A stretch of 35,761 bases of DNA from an uncultured Bacteroidales bacterium. GTDB lineage: Bacteria; Bacteroidota; Bacteroidia; Bacteroidales; F082. The stretch is from the NCBI GenBank assembly GCA_946405575.1, contig CAMJHP010000028.1:1-35761 (forward strand), read 5' to 3'. Below are positions 1 through 8,009 of the stretch, piece after piece. The position numbers and the translations under genes are program-made. Under the pieces are notes generated by a model that saw only the letters and a list, made by a program, of their open reading frames with translations, did no database searches and was not told the origin of the DNA. Within the stretch, counting starts at the first letter, position 1; every line of letters starts with the position of its first letter.

Positions 1-41
1 TATATGAATATGGTGTGCCACTTAACTGATAATACTAAACC

Positions 42-1202
42 ATGTCCAAAACCATAGTAAATATCATAGACAAAATCAATCCGTTGCCGGCATATCTATT
101 CACCAAGGAATATTACGAAGAAGGCGACGAACTGCTGCTTATCTCTGCTGAGGAAGAAATTAATTGCATCCCTTTGTTAATCAAAGCGTTGGATATTGAT
201 GAAACGCTTGTAAAAACCATTGTCGTCAAACGGTATCAGGACAAGTTCTTGTATGAGCGCATCTGCCGTACCATCAAGGGTAATTTGATTCCCAACAAGC
301 AATATTACCTTAACCTTGCAGGCGGCAATCGTTACATGACCTTGTCGGTGCAGCATGTCTTCGAGGAGTTCAACACCTTGTTTTTCTACACGCAAACCCG
401 CGAAAACCTGATTGTCAAGACCATTTTCGACCACAGCATCTATGATGATGACGACGAGGTGTTTCCCGTCAAGCACCGTATGACTCTGAAAGAGTATTTT
501 GGCCTCTACGGATTGCAAAGCGATGTGGACCAACCGCGCAAACAAGTAAAGGAAACCACTTTCTCACAGCATTTGTTCACCATGTTTTCTCAAAATATGT
601 TCAGCCGTGGTGACTATGAAGTGATGAGTACCTTGCGCGAGAAATACCGCAACTGGAAGTTCCTCATCATCTCGCAGGTCGAAAAACCTGAAAAGGAATA
701 TATGACCGCCATCCCTAACCTCAGCAAGTTCTTGGATTTCATTGGTTTCGTTCCTGAAAGACCAGGTTCTTTGCAAAACTATGAAATAGAATACCTTACG
801 GGGGGATGGTTTGAGGAATATGTCTATGCTTTGATAAAAGGTGTGCTACAACCCGACGACATCGCCATGGGTGTGCATATCTCCAATGGCATTATCAAAC
901 ATAACAACGAGTTGGATGTGTGCTTCATGAAGGCTAACAAACTGTTTGTCATAGAGTGCAAAACGGGAGTGACCAGCGAAAGTCTTTTCAACGAGATTGT
1001 GTATAAAGTCTGCGCCCTGAAGGAAGTGCTTCTCGGCAGCGGCAATTCCTATATCTTCTCACTCAAGAAAGACCACAAAGGCAACTGGAAAAAGACCGCC
1101 AAATACATGGGTATCACCTTCTGCGACTGGCTTAATCTTACCAAGCCTGAGAATTTAAAGCACATCTTGAACGAGATGAATCGGATTGCCAAGGAAAGCT
1201 AA
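42..1202 (+). CDS. Card1/Can2-type CARF-domain nuclease (DUF1887 family), type III CRISPR accessory effector
   Basis: The 386-residue protein has an N-terminal CARF-like domain (about residues 1-150) with the ligand-loop motif NLAGGNRYMT at 91-100, and a C-terminal PD-(D/E)XK nuclease domain with ELDV at 290-293 (Asp292) followed by FVIECKTG at 302-309 (Glu305, Lys307). This order and spacing is that of Card1/Can2 (DUF1887). Family knowledge: these proteins are switched on by cyclic tetra-adenylate made by the Cas10 subunit of type III CRISPR complexes and then nick or cut nucleic acid. It is the only plus-strand gene at the left edge; the 41 bases before it are too short to identify an upstream gene. 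The ATG at 42 is the natural start. No CRISPR array or cas10 lies in the window, so the link to a type III system is inferred from the family. The next gene is convergent, and a 19-bp palindrome lies between the two stop codons. Confidence 0.85.
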   Translation: MSKTIVNIIDKINPLPAYLFTKEYYEEGDELLLISAEEEINCIPLLIKALDIDETLVKTIVVKRYQDKFLYERICRTIKGNLIPNKQYYLNLAGGNRYMTLSVQHVFEEFNTLFFYTQTRENLIVKTIFDHSIYDDDDEVFPVKHRMTLKEYFGLYGLQSDVDQPRKQVKETTFSQHLFTMFSQNMFSRGDYEVMSTLREKYRNWKFLIISQVEKPEKEYMTAIPNLSKFLDFIGFVPERPGSLQNYEIEYLTGGWFEEYVYALIKGVLQPDDIAMGVHISNGIIKHNNELDVCFMKANKLFVIECKTGVTSESLFNEIVYKVCALKEVLLGSGNSYIFSLKKDHKGNWKKTAKYMGITFCDWLNLTKPENLKHILNEMNRIAKES

Positions 1203-1227
1203 GACTTTTTTCGCATTGTAAATGCTG

Positions 1228-1268
1228 ATCCTCGTTCTTCAGAATTGCAAATTCTGAAGAACGAGGAT
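1228..1268. repeat. Perfect 19-bp palindrome with 3-nt loop between convergent genes
   Basis: Arms 1228-1246 and 1250-1268 are exact reverse complements around the loop GCA. It sits where the CARF nuclease gene (+) and the mini-lipoprotein gene (-) converge and overlaps the last codons of the latter. No T-run follows on either strand, so it is not a classic intrinsic terminator, although a stem this long could still stop transcription from both sides. A smaller hairpin with a 3-nt loop (GCATT-GTA-AATGC) lies just left at 1213-1225. Confidence 0.85.
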
Positions 1269-1367
1269 ATGTTCCTTGCGGCTTCCTTCTTGGCATCCCG
1301 CCAACAGCAGGGCAACCAAAGTCGCCACTGCTGCCGCGGGAATAAGGGATTTCGGTAGACTCCTCAT
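1239..1367 (-). CDS. Putative 42-residue mini-lipoprotein, possibly truncated
   Basis: An ATG at 1367, six bases after the stop of the T9SS cargo gene on the same strand, opens a 42-codon frame ending in TGA at 1239-1241. The peptide starts MRSLPKS, continues with a strongly hydrophobic stretch and reaches the lipobox LLAGC with Cys25, followed by a short charged tail QEGSRKEHILVLQNLQF. This is a textbook signal-peptidase II signal with almost no mature protein (18 residues). The last six codons lie inside the 1228-1268 palindrome, so the palindrome may have truncated a longer lipoprotein. Function unknown. The lipobox and tight spacing to the upstream gene favour a real gene; the small size keeps confidence moderate. 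Confidence 0.5.
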   Translation of the reverse strand: MRSLPKSLIPAAAVATLVALLLAGCQEGSRKEHILVLQNLQF

Positions 1368-1373
1368 GGTTGG

Positions 1374-2156
1374 TTACTTTTTCACCACTTTTCGCACACA
1401 ACGACGACCTTCCTCGTTGGTGACGGTGACAAAGTAGACCCCAGCTGGCAAGTCGGCCATGTCAATGTGGAGTTCGTCTCCCTTGCCCTTCACGCCGAGC
1501 AGCTTTTGCCCGAGCATGTTGAACACTTCGGCCTGTTGCAGGTTCTCACCTGTGATCATAACGAGGCTGTTGGTGGGGTTGGGATGAAGGTTGGCGAAGG
1601 TGGTTGGTCCTTCTTTATCTTCAATCCCTGTATAGCTGGTTTGACCCCATTTCAACGGATAGTTTGGAATAGTGCAAAAGGCCGCATCATGGACACATAT
1701 ATACTCCTTTATTCTCGGAACACCGCCGTTATCAACTCCGAGTATTGTCGAGTCAATCCAGATTTCGTTGAACCAACCATAATAAATTGTTGTATCGTTG
1801 ACAACTTTTCGAACCCCCATTGTAAGGGTTGCCTTGTTATGCTCTGGATATGAGCACCATCCGTAAGGCGCAGAAGAGACAAGAGAGTCCGCCTCCAACG
1901 TGTCGTTATGCCCACGGAATTCCCATCCATTTAATGGAATTTGCTTGATCTCAATCTCTCTATAATAGAACATGGAGATAGCAAAATCCATCACACCATC
2001 GCCATCAAAGTCTAACTTGATGCTGTCGGGAGGGTTATACTGTATGCTTTCCAAACACCAGTCGGGATTGTATTCGGTATAGATGATTTCGCCTTGCTGG
2101 GCTTTGCCGCAAATGTACAGGGTGATTAATGCGAAAAATGTTATTGCCTTTTTCAT
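1374..2156 (-). CDS. Secreted protein with T9SS type A C-terminal sorting domain
   Basis: A 260-residue protein beginning MKKAITFFALITLYICGKAQ, a Sec signal peptide. I chose the ATG at 2156 because it places the signal peptide at the N-terminus; the frame stays open 28 codons further upstream but that part looks non-coding and holds the promoter. The middle is Trp/Tyr/Asp-rich, with an acidic DFDGDGVMDF segment near residue 45 resembling a calcium loop, and I cannot assign a domain. The last 70 residues (from LHPNPTNS through AGVYFVTV to VRKVVKK) form the type A sorting domain that directs Bacteroidota proteins through the type IX secretion system to the cell surface, where it is removed. It is followed at six bases by the mini-lipoprotein gene. 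A good promoter lies about 80 bases upstream. Confidence 0.8.
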   Translation of the reverse strand: MKKAITFFALITLYICGKAQQGEIIYTEYNPDWCLESIQYNPPDSIKLDFDGDGVMDFAISMFYYREIEIKQIPLNGWEFRGHNDTLEADSLVSSAPYGWCSYPEHNKATLTMGVRKVVNDTTIYYGWFNEIWIDSTILGVDNGGVPRIKEYICVHDAAFCTIPNYPLKWGQTSYTGIEDKEGPTTFANLHPNPTNSLVMITGENLQQAEVFNMLGQKLLGVKGKGDELHIDMADLPAGVYFVTVTNEEGRRCVRKVVKK

Positions 2157-2237
2157 AGTGTTTGTATTTTTATGGTTAGTGTTCTTGTTTGTTGTAAAAC
2201 TACGTCTTTCATCGCTTTGTAGTTTTAAAAGATGATG

Positions 2238-2268
2238 CAAAAGTAGGCTTCTTGTGAAGCGTTGTCAA
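2238..2268 (-). promoter_or_regulatory. Bacteroidota-type promoter for the T9SS cargo gene
   Basis: On the minus strand TTGACA (complement of 2263-2268) is followed after 20 bases by TACTTTTG (complement of 2238-2245), matching the -33 TTG / -7 TAnnTTTG pattern. It predicts a leader of about 75 bases. The stretch CCTACTTTTGCATC is shared with the promoter of the small secreted peptide gene at 2607-2638. Confidence 0.65.
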
Positions 2269-2373
2269 GCCCTTCGACCGCCTTGTCTATCAATTAGCAA
2301 TGAATGAATTATATAAATGCTTGGATTTCAACTATTAAGAAACTGCATCATCCCTCATTGTCTATGGGGTTGT

Positions 2374-2580
2374 CTATGGTTTTTTCGCTTCCTGAGCATA
2401 ATAGCATAACGCCAAATGATAGTTTGCATAGGCAATGGTCATTGTTGAAAACCGTCCACCAGAGCTGGATATTCCATCTCCCCCTTTCTCGTTTTCCGTT
2501 CTGGCCACACCGCTGGCATGGCACAATGCTCCCGAAAGGATTAAGAAGAGCATCAGAAACATAGTTTTTACTTTTTTCAT
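2374..2580 (-). CDS. Small secreted peptide (68 residues) downstream of a TPR regulator
   Basis: The ATG at 2580 gives a 68-residue product with the signal peptide MKKVKTMFLMLFLILSGALC and likely cleavage after CHA. The mature peptide of about 46 residues is Gly/Ser-rich in its first half (KGGDGISSSGGRF), then YANYHLALCYYAQEAKKP with two cysteines overall if Cys20 is counted. The frame extends upstream of 2580, but the promoter there shows that ATG 2580 is the true start. No family is recognised. It lies 113 bases downstream of the membrane TPR regulator gene on the same strand but has its own promoter. A peptide signal or a small envelope protein are both possible; this is inference only. 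Confidence 0.6.
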   Translation of the reverse strand: MKKVKTMFLMLFLILSGALCHASGVARTENEKGGDGISSSGGRFSTMTIAYANYHLALCYYAQEAKKP

Positions 2581-2606
2581 CGCTTTATGAATTAGTGTTT
2601 GCGATG

Positions 2607-2638
2607 CAAAAGTAGGGTGGTAAAGATACTTATGGCAA
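2607..2638 (-). promoter_or_regulatory. Bacteroidota-type promoter for the small secreted peptide gene
   Basis: Minus-strand TTG (complement of 2636-2638), a 21-base spacer and TACTTTTG (complement of 2607-2614). It predicts a start site near 2600 and a leader of about 20 bases before ATG 2580. Confidence 0.65.
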
Positions 2639-2693
2639 GAAAAACTATGTGTGAGTTTGTATGTATTATTATACAACATCTTATAATTCAATA

Positions 2694-4541
2694 TTATAAG
2701 TCGTTGCTGGCAATACCCCTAAGGGCTATGGGAAGCGGTGAATTTTCCCCTAAAATGGCTTTTATTTTTCTGGAGCGTTGCGAAACTGTAGGGTAGGCTT
2801 TTTGCATCAGTGCGGATATATCAGCATCGCTTAGCCCGAGCAGATAGAGACAGCAATAGTCGAGGTCGCCACGGGTGAGCTCGGGATAGGCCTTGGCCAG
2901 TCGGCTCGTGAACTGCCCAAAGTGGCGGTCGGCAGCCTCGCGCAACGCCATCACCTGCTCCTTGCCCAAGGCATAGTCCTTATAGATGGTGCAATCCATC
3001 TGCGATTTGAACTGCCCTTCGTTCACCCGATCCATAATGAGACGGCATATAGGTTCTTCATCGAAAGATGCGGCAATTTCAGTTTTTGCAGTCAAATCAT
3101 CCAATTGCTTGATCTGGTCTTTCAATTCGCGCACCTCTTGGTTGCTGCGTTTCAGCCGACCAGAAATAGCCGCTTGTTCCATACGATGGGTTTGTCGCTC
3201 GGCCTCCATCTGTTGGCTTGCCTCGTCGCGCTGCTGCTTCATCTTGCGCCTAATCAGCAACCAAGCCAACAGCGCCGCCACCACAACGAGAACGCTCACC
3301 ACAACGATCATCCTGTTCCTCCGCAGCCGCGCCGCCTGCTGCCTCTCGGCCTCGGCTCGCTCTTGCTCCCACTGCAAATGCTGTTGAAACATGTCGTTGA
3401 GTTTTGAGACCTGCGTTTGGTTTTCGGCTGCTGCGGCTACATCTTCTATGAGGAATGGGGCATATTGATTGGCTTCCAGTGTGTCGCCTTCGCTAATGGC
3501 AATGTCATGCAAAGCCTTTGCAGCAAGTTTTTGACCGATGGCATCTTCTGCAAATTCAAATACTAGTTCCTGGTAAAACTTGGCCGAATCGAGTTGCCCA
3601 GCATTTTCATAGATATCGCCAATGGTTGAATATCGGGCTATTCTTTCGGCCTCGCTTGCGGCTTGTACTGCCATGCTTTTCAGACTGTCCAAGGCTTTTA
3701 TGGTATCGTGGAGATCGTAATAATCAAACAATGCTTGCGAAGTCATCAAATCCCTGTAAACAATAGTGTTTCTGTCGTGCAAGGCATTAAACGCCGCTTC
3801 ATAATAGAAAACCACACTGTCCGTTTCATCCAATATATGATATTCTAATCCAATATTATACAAAATATTGGCTTTGGCATTAAGCGAAGTCGGAGCAATC
3901 TGGTTGTAAACCAAGTACTGTTTGCCGCAATAAATGGCAGGTTCAGTCATAAATTGGTCTTTGAACATAACCAGAAGGCGGCCGTATGTCAAGGCCATAA
4001 ACCGCGCCTTCTTATCCACCAACTCCTTTTCCGAGAAATGGCTTTCCATGATCCGCAAGGTGTTGAGGTATTCCGTACAGGCGTTCGCCAAATCCCCTTG
4101 TTCATAAAACCCCACACCATCAATATAATGCGCCCGCGCCGCCAAAAACGCATCCCTTTGTACGGACACACCGCGTGTGTCCGCTTTACCGTGTATGTCC
4201 GCCCCATCCATCCCCACAATCGAATCAAAATACCCCACCGCCTTCAGCACCTCTTCGCGGTTGCTCTGCCCATAGTCATTCTTAAACAGCAGCTCCGCAA
4301 TCAGCACCTGACAGTAGTGCCCGTCAAAGGTATCAAGTTCTTCCGCCTCAGGACCAACAACAAACTCCTGCAGCAGCACAAAAGCGCTATCAGCCCGCCG
4401 CCACATCAGCGAGTCAATCCCAGCCAATGCCGTATGAGCACTACTCCCCTGTTCTTCAAAACGTTGCATTCTCTCCCTTCCACAATAGGAAAAAAGCAGC
4501 AGCACTAATACTACACCTATGACATTCAAGCACTTGTTCAT
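2694..4541 (-). CDS. Membrane-anchored TPR regulator with C-terminal helix-turn-helix-like domain
   Basis: A 615-residue protein from ATG 4541; a TTG three codons upstream overlaps the previous stop but is less likely. The N-terminus is a lipoprotein-like signal (VVLVLLLFSYCGRE). Helical TPR-like repeats fill about residues 40-390. A transmembrane segment (MIVVVSVLVVVAALLAWLLI) lies near 410-430, followed by a Gln/Glu/Arg-rich coiled coil. The C-terminal 90 residues contain ELTRGDLDYCCLYLLGLSD and YPTVSQRSRKIKAIL, typical of the presumed DNA-binding end of many-copy Bacteroidales TPR regulators. Inference: an envelope-located sensor with a cytoplasmic output domain. It starts five bases after the ldcA stop, so it is probably co-transcribed with ldcA and the MORN-repeat gene. 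The next gene downstream encodes a small secreted peptide. Confidence 0.75.
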   Translation of the reverse strand: MNKCLNVIGVVLVLLLFSYCGRERMQRFEEQGSSAHTALAGIDSLMWRRADSAFVLLQEFVVGPEAEELDTFDGHYCQVLIAELLFKNDYGQSNREEVLKAVGYFDSIVGMDGADIHGKADTRGVSVQRDAFLAARAHYIDGVGFYEQGDLANACTEYLNTLRIMESHFSEKELVDKKARFMALTYGRLLVMFKDQFMTEPAIYCGKQYLVYNQIAPTSLNAKANILYNIGLEYHILDETDSVVFYYEAAFNALHDRNTIVYRDLMTSQALFDYYDLHDTIKALDSLKSMAVQAASEAERIARYSTIGDIYENAGQLDSAKFYQELVFEFAEDAIGQKLAAKALHDIAISEGDTLEANQYAPFLIEDVAAAAENQTQVSKLNDMFQQHLQWEQERAEAERQQAARLRRNRMIVVVSVLVVVAALLAWLLIRRKMKQQRDEASQQMEAERQTHRMEQAAISGRLKRSNQEVRELKDQIKQLDDLTAKTEIAASFDEEPICRLIMDRVNEGQFKSQMDCTIYKDYALGKEQVMALREAADRHFGQFTSRLAKAYPELTRGDLDYCCLYLLGLSDADISALMQKAYPTVSQRSRKIKAILGENSPLPIALRGIASNDL

Positions 4542-4546
4542 TTCAC

Positions 4547-5452
4547 TCAAAACGAAAGACTTTCCAAATATACAACTTTTTCTTCCGATACTATCAGCCG
4601 AGAGTTTAAACCGAAAAACACTGCTCGGTTGTCGTCAAAATGTCCGGCAGGGAAACCGAAACAAACGGGATAATTGTATTCTGAAACAGCCTCGGCTATC
4701 ACTTCTTCAGCACTCATTCCAAAGGGATGAGCATTGTCGTGAATTTGGGTCAAGCCACCAACAATGAGACCCTTTAAATATTCCAGTTTTCCAGCCCGTT
4801 TCATTGCATGCATCATCCTGTCAACGTGATAGATATATTCGTCTACTTCTTCGATGAACAGGATTTTTCCATCCAATTCAGGAAAAGTATCGGATCCTAT
4901 CATGCCATACAGAACAGACAGATTTCCACCAACAATTTCACCTTCCATCATGCCCAAACGGTTCAATGGGTTTGAAGGAATTTCATATTGCAAAGGTTTG
5001 CCCGTCAAAGCATCGAACAAGGACTGTTTGGCTTCTAGGGTCTTGTTGGCAAAATAGAAAGGCATGGCAGCATGAAGACTGGGAACGCCCAGACGGCTCA
5101 GTTTTCCATGTAGCACCGTTCCATCACTGAAGCCAATGATCCATTTCGGATATTGTAAAAAATAAGTGAAGTCCAACTTGTCAATGATACGGATGCTACC
5201 ATAACCACCTCTTGCTATCCAAATCGCATCAATATCCTCATTATCAAGATATTCTTGAAATACAGAGGCACGGAAATCATCATCACCGGCAAAGATATGA
5301 TGACCTGCGAAAAGACGGTCGTCATACACAGGAACAAAACCTTTCTCTTCCAGCCAATGGATGGCATACTCCATTTCTTCAGTGGTCACACATCGTGCAG
5401 GCGCAGCAATGGCCACTTTTGAACCTTGATGTAAAAAAGGTATTTGCTTCAT
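4547..5452 (-). CDS. ldcA: LD-carboxypeptidase (peptidase family S66)
   Basis: The 301-residue product has the normal family length and motifs: VAIAAPAR near residue 13, IWIARGGYGSIRIID about 77-91, the nucleophile region IIGFSDGT (Ser109 region), LFIEEVDEYIYHVDR with the catalytic Glu, and FPAGHFDDN with the catalytic His near the end. Family role: S66 enzymes remove the terminal D-amino acid from the L,D-bond of peptidoglycan tetrapeptides during cytoplasmic recycling; MccF-like relatives cleave microcin C, so exact substrate is uncertain. No signal peptide, as expected for a cytoplasmic enzyme. It overlaps the stop of the MORN-repeat gene by 4 bases (ATGA) and ends five bases before the TPR regulator, so the three form an operon. 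Confidence 0.88.
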   Translation of the reverse strand: MKQIPFLHQGSKVAIAAPARCVTTEEMEYAIHWLEEKGFVPVYDDRLFAGHHIFAGDDDFRASVFQEYLDNEDIDAIWIARGGYGSIRIIDKLDFTYFLQYPKWIIGFSDGTVLHGKLSRLGVPSLHAAMPFYFANKTLEAKQSLFDALTGKPLQYEIPSNPLNRLGMMEGEIVGGNLSVLYGMIGSDTFPELDGKILFIEEVDEYIYHVDRMMHAMKRAGKLEYLKGLIVGGLTQIHDNAHPFGMSAEEVIAEAVSEYNYPVCFGFPAGHFDDNRAVFFGLNSRLIVSEEKVVYLESLSF

Positions 5453-6963
5453 TCTCTGACTATTTCAGTTTCATCTAACGCCTCACCGTCATACTTCACT
5501 TCTTTGCCTTGATCGTAAGTAATGGTGAAATACAACTCACCTGTATCCAAATATTTCTTCCAATCACCGTGTTTGACGCCTGCCTTATAATTCTGTATCT
5601 CGCGCAACCTTCCATTTTCATAATAGAACAAGTGTTCACCATCAGGATAACCTGCATTGAAAGTTCCCCTAAAAGCCATTTTATCGTTGTCGTAATACGA
5701 CACCCATTCGCCCACTTGTTTGTCGTTGCGGTACTCGCCTTGGGTACGCATGTCTCCAATTTCTTCAGTCCACTTGCCGTTTTTCATGCCGTCGAAATAA
5801 GTTCCCGAAACAATGACATTGCCTTTGGCGTCATATTCCTTGTAAGGTCCATTGGGTTGACCTTTATAGAATTGTTCCTCAATCTGCTTTTGGCCATTGT
5901 CATAATACCAAGTCCAAAAACCATCGGGCTGACCTTCGTTATAACTTCCAACCTCCTGTATCTGACCATTTTTATAGTAAAACTTCCACTCTCCTGAACG
6001 CTCACCATCGATGAAAAGACCTTCGGCACGCAAGGTGCTGTCTGGATAAAACTCCTTGTATTCGCCACGTCGCTTGCCATCGGTGTCCACAATGCCTTCA
6101 CCTACCAATGCGCCTTTTTTGTAAGTCTGGGAGTTGACAACATTGCCTTCTTCGTCAAATTCACGCCAAATGCCTTCTTTTTTGCCGTCGCGGAAGGAAG
6201 CTTCGCGTTTTACCTTGCCATTAGGATAATATTCATGTTTCACAATAAGCGGTTTTTGGTCACCCTCCAACACTTGCTCCACATCGTTCACATATTTTGT
6301 GATTTTCTTCAGGTTGCCTTTCTCGTCGTATTCCTTGTAAAATCCATCGCGTAAACCATGACGATAGTAACATTCCGTATGTAAGCTCCAATCTTCATAG
6401 AAAGTTTTCCAATAGCCATGTTTCTTGCCTTCTCGGTCGTAACGGTTCAAGGCCTCACGGGTCATGACAAAACCTTTGCGATAAGTGATGATCTCACGCA
6501 ATGTTCCAATAGTGTCGAAGACAGGTGAAATGCCTTCCTCGAAACCATTTTTGAACGTCATGGTCTGGATGAGATTCCTTTTCTTATCGTATCTCCTGCC
6601 CTCACCTGACCTGACATCATTCACAAATGGTTCCTCTAAGATGTCTTCTTTACCGAAGGTAAAGCGAGGTCCATTTTTCAAGTCCTTGGCATAATTCACG
6701 ATCAGAGTGGTGTCGCCAGCTTCTGAAAAGAATACCCAAGTGCTGTCCAAAAGGAAATTCGTGCGCTTGCCAATCGACTTCAAGTGACCGCTTTCGTAAT
6801 AAGTCTTCCAAAGTCCATCCGGCTTACCATCACGCAATGTCCCCTCACTCGAAATCTGTCCACTTGGATAGGTATAAGTCTGATATTCAGTCTGTGAGAA
6901 TACCTCGTTACTGAAAAACAAACCCATCAATATCAAGAATATAACGCTTTTTATCCGTTTCAT
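5449..6963 (-). CDS. Exported MORN-like / YwqK-family repeat protein
   Basis: A 504-residue protein with the signal peptide MKRIKSVIFLILMGLFFSNE ending ...VFSQ. Nearly the whole mature protein consists of about 20-residue repeats of the form YYENGQ-K-x-G-x-Y/W-x-DG-x-x-xG-x-W (for example YKNGQIQEVGSYNEGQPDGF and YYDNGQKQIEEQFYKGQPNG), the MORN_2/YwqK type. Such proteins are often labelled 'antitoxin YwqK', but an exported protein of this length in Bacteroidota is more likely a surface or periplasmic structural/binding protein. No toxin gene lies next to it. It is the first gene of the unit with ldcA and the TPR regulator. A TAATTTTG element (complement of 6983-6990) could be the -7 box, with no clear -33 partner. 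Confidence 0.8.
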   Translation of the reverse strand: MKRIKSVIFLILMGLFFSNEVFSQTEYQTYTYPSGQISSEGTLRDGKPDGLWKTYYESGHLKSIGKRTNFLLDSTWVFFSEAGDTTLIVNYAKDLKNGPRFTFGKEDILEEPFVNDVRSGEGRRYDKKRNLIQTMTFKNGFEEGISPVFDTIGTLREIITYRKGFVMTREALNRYDREGKKHGYWKTFYEDWSLHTECYYRHGLRDGFYKEYDEKGNLKKITKYVNDVEQVLEGDQKPLIVKHEYYPNGKVKREASFRDGKKEGIWREFDEEGNVVNSQTYKKGALVGEGIVDTDGKRRGEYKEFYPDSTLRAEGLFIDGERSGEWKFYYKNGQIQEVGSYNEGQPDGFWTWYYDNGQKQIEEQFYKGQPNGPYKEYDAKGNVIVSGTYFDGMKNGKWTEEIGDMRTQGEYRNDKQVGEWVSYYDNDKMAFRGTFNAGYPDGEHLFYYENGRLREIQNYKAGVKHGDWKKYLDTGELYFTITYDQGKEVKYDGEALDETEIVRE

Positions 6964-7380
6964 TGGCTCATTAAATTCGGGTCAAAATTAGACATTTTCG
7001 TTGGATTAGAGATACCCGTTTTTCAAATCTCGAAAAATTCCACCCGGAATTATCAACACCCAAATTATCAATATTTCATTTTTATATTTTTAATCTTTTA
7101 AAATTATAAAGTTTGCTACTGCTGTTAATAAGCCTGTGAATTGGTTGAAAACTTTTCAATAAATTTCTTGCATTAATGGTTTTCAGTTTGAGAGTATCTT
7201 CGATTAAATGGACAAGATTTTCTTTTTCAGACTTATCAATACCTTTTCGGCTATTCGATAAAAAATGAAAAACTGTGTAAAAATGATTTCGAGTATTTGA
7301 AATGATGTTCATTTTAGGATGGTTTTAGGTTGAAAAATTGTTGAATCAACAAAGGTATTTTTTTATGCACCTGATTGAAA

Positions 7381-7411
7381 AAGTTATCAACAAAATAGCT
7401 GTTGATAACTT
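7381..7411. repeat. Perfect 12-bp palindrome built from two inverted TTATCAACA boxes
   Basis: AAGTTATCAACA (7381-7392) and TGTTGATAACTT (7400-7411) are exact reverse complements around the 7-base spacer AAATAGC. Each arm contains the TTATCAACA box found twice more in the same gap. Confidence 0.85.
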
Positions 7412-7519
7412 ATTATTTTACTGATTTTCAATTTATTATTTCAAAAATGTTGATTTTTTTCAAGCGAGTAAATCATTCATAAATAATGCAATAAGGACTT
7501 TATGAACAACGAAAATATG

Positions 7520-7527
7520 TACTTTTG
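7520..7527 (+). promoter_or_regulatory. Probable -7 element for rpiB
   Basis: TACTTTTG at 7520-7527 fits TAnnTTTG and lies 26 bases before the rpiB ATG. No convincing TTG is found 19-21 bases upstream, so the promoter is weaker or uses another -33 element. A TTATCAACA box (7537-7545) lies in the leader. Confidence 0.45.
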
Positions 7528-7553
7528 CGAATTGATTTATCAACAACAGAAAA

Positions 7554-8009
7554 ATGGAGCACATCATACCCATAGCAAGTGACCACGGTGGCTTTGAAAT
7601 GAAGCAATATTTGATAGAAAAACTAACAGAGGCAGGCTACAAAGTTGACGATTATGGCACGTACACCCCCGATAGCGTTGACTATCCTGATATGATTCAT
7701 CCTTTAGCTAATGCTATAGAAGGTGGACAATATCCGTTAGGCATCATCCTTTGTGGCAGCGGCAATGGAGCCCAGATGACAGCCAACCACCATCATAATG
7801 TAAGAGCCGCATTGTGTTGGAATGTAGAATTAGCCAAATTGGCCCGTCAGCATAACGATGCCAATATCCTTGCCTTGCCTGGACGCTTCATTTCCAATGA
7901 ACTTGCATGGGAGATGGTGCAAGCTTTTCTGCACACCGACTTTGAAGGAGGTCGTCATAAAAGAAGAGTTGAAAAGATAGAACCTATTGAGAATCATGAT
8001 GATAAGTGA
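7554..8009 (+). CDS. rpiB: Ribose-5-phosphate isomerase B
   Basis: The 151-residue product is full length for the RpiB/LacAB family. It has the start motif IPIASDHGGFEMK (Asp10, His11), YPD near 44-46, and ILCGSGNGAQMTANHH with the catalytic Cys67, followed by the usual LARQHNDANILALPGRF segment. It interconverts ribose-5-phosphate and ribulose-5-phosphate in the non-oxidative pentose phosphate pathway in the cytoplasm. The C-terminal HKRRVEKIE is also typical. Its stop overlaps the start of the LutB-like gene, so the two are probably translationally coupled, although their functions have no obvious link. Confidence 0.93.
   Translation: MEHIIPIASDHGGFEMKQYLIEKLTEAGYKVDDYGTYTPDSVDYPDMIHPLANAIEGGQYPLGIILCGSGNGAQMTANHHHNVRAALCWNVELAKLARQHNDANILALPGRFISNELAWEMVQAFLHTDFEGGRHKRRVEKIEPIENHDDK

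Larger units (their letters stand above)
6964..7553. other. AT-rich divergent intergenic region; candidate replication origin
   Basis: 590 bases without a convincing gene, between minus-strand genes on the left and plus-strand rpiB on the right. It holds four exact copies of TTATCAACA, one mismatch from the DnaA box TTATCCACA: 7050-7058 (+), 7384-7392 (+), 7400-7408 (-) and 7537-7545 (+), plus near matches such as TTATCAATA at 7065-7073 and 7233-7241. Two of them form the arms of a perfect palindrome. Long A/T-only runs (around 7077-7105, 7410-7447) could serve as unwinding elements. Divergent genes, box clustering and AT-richness together suggest an origin or another DnaA-bound site. dnaA is not in the window and I cannot compute GC skew. 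A 76-codon minus-strand frame at 7082-7312 is not supported. Confidence 0.4.

Noticed and set aside
5449..6963. Toxin-antitoxin system, because of the YwqK-type repeats
   Set aside because: The protein is exported and 504 residues long and has no toxin gene beside it; the label comes from a distant family name.
7082..7312. 76-codon minus-strand frame in the AT-rich gap
   Set aside because: No recognisable motif, no promoter or signal peptide, and composition is that of the surrounding non-coding AT-rich DNA.
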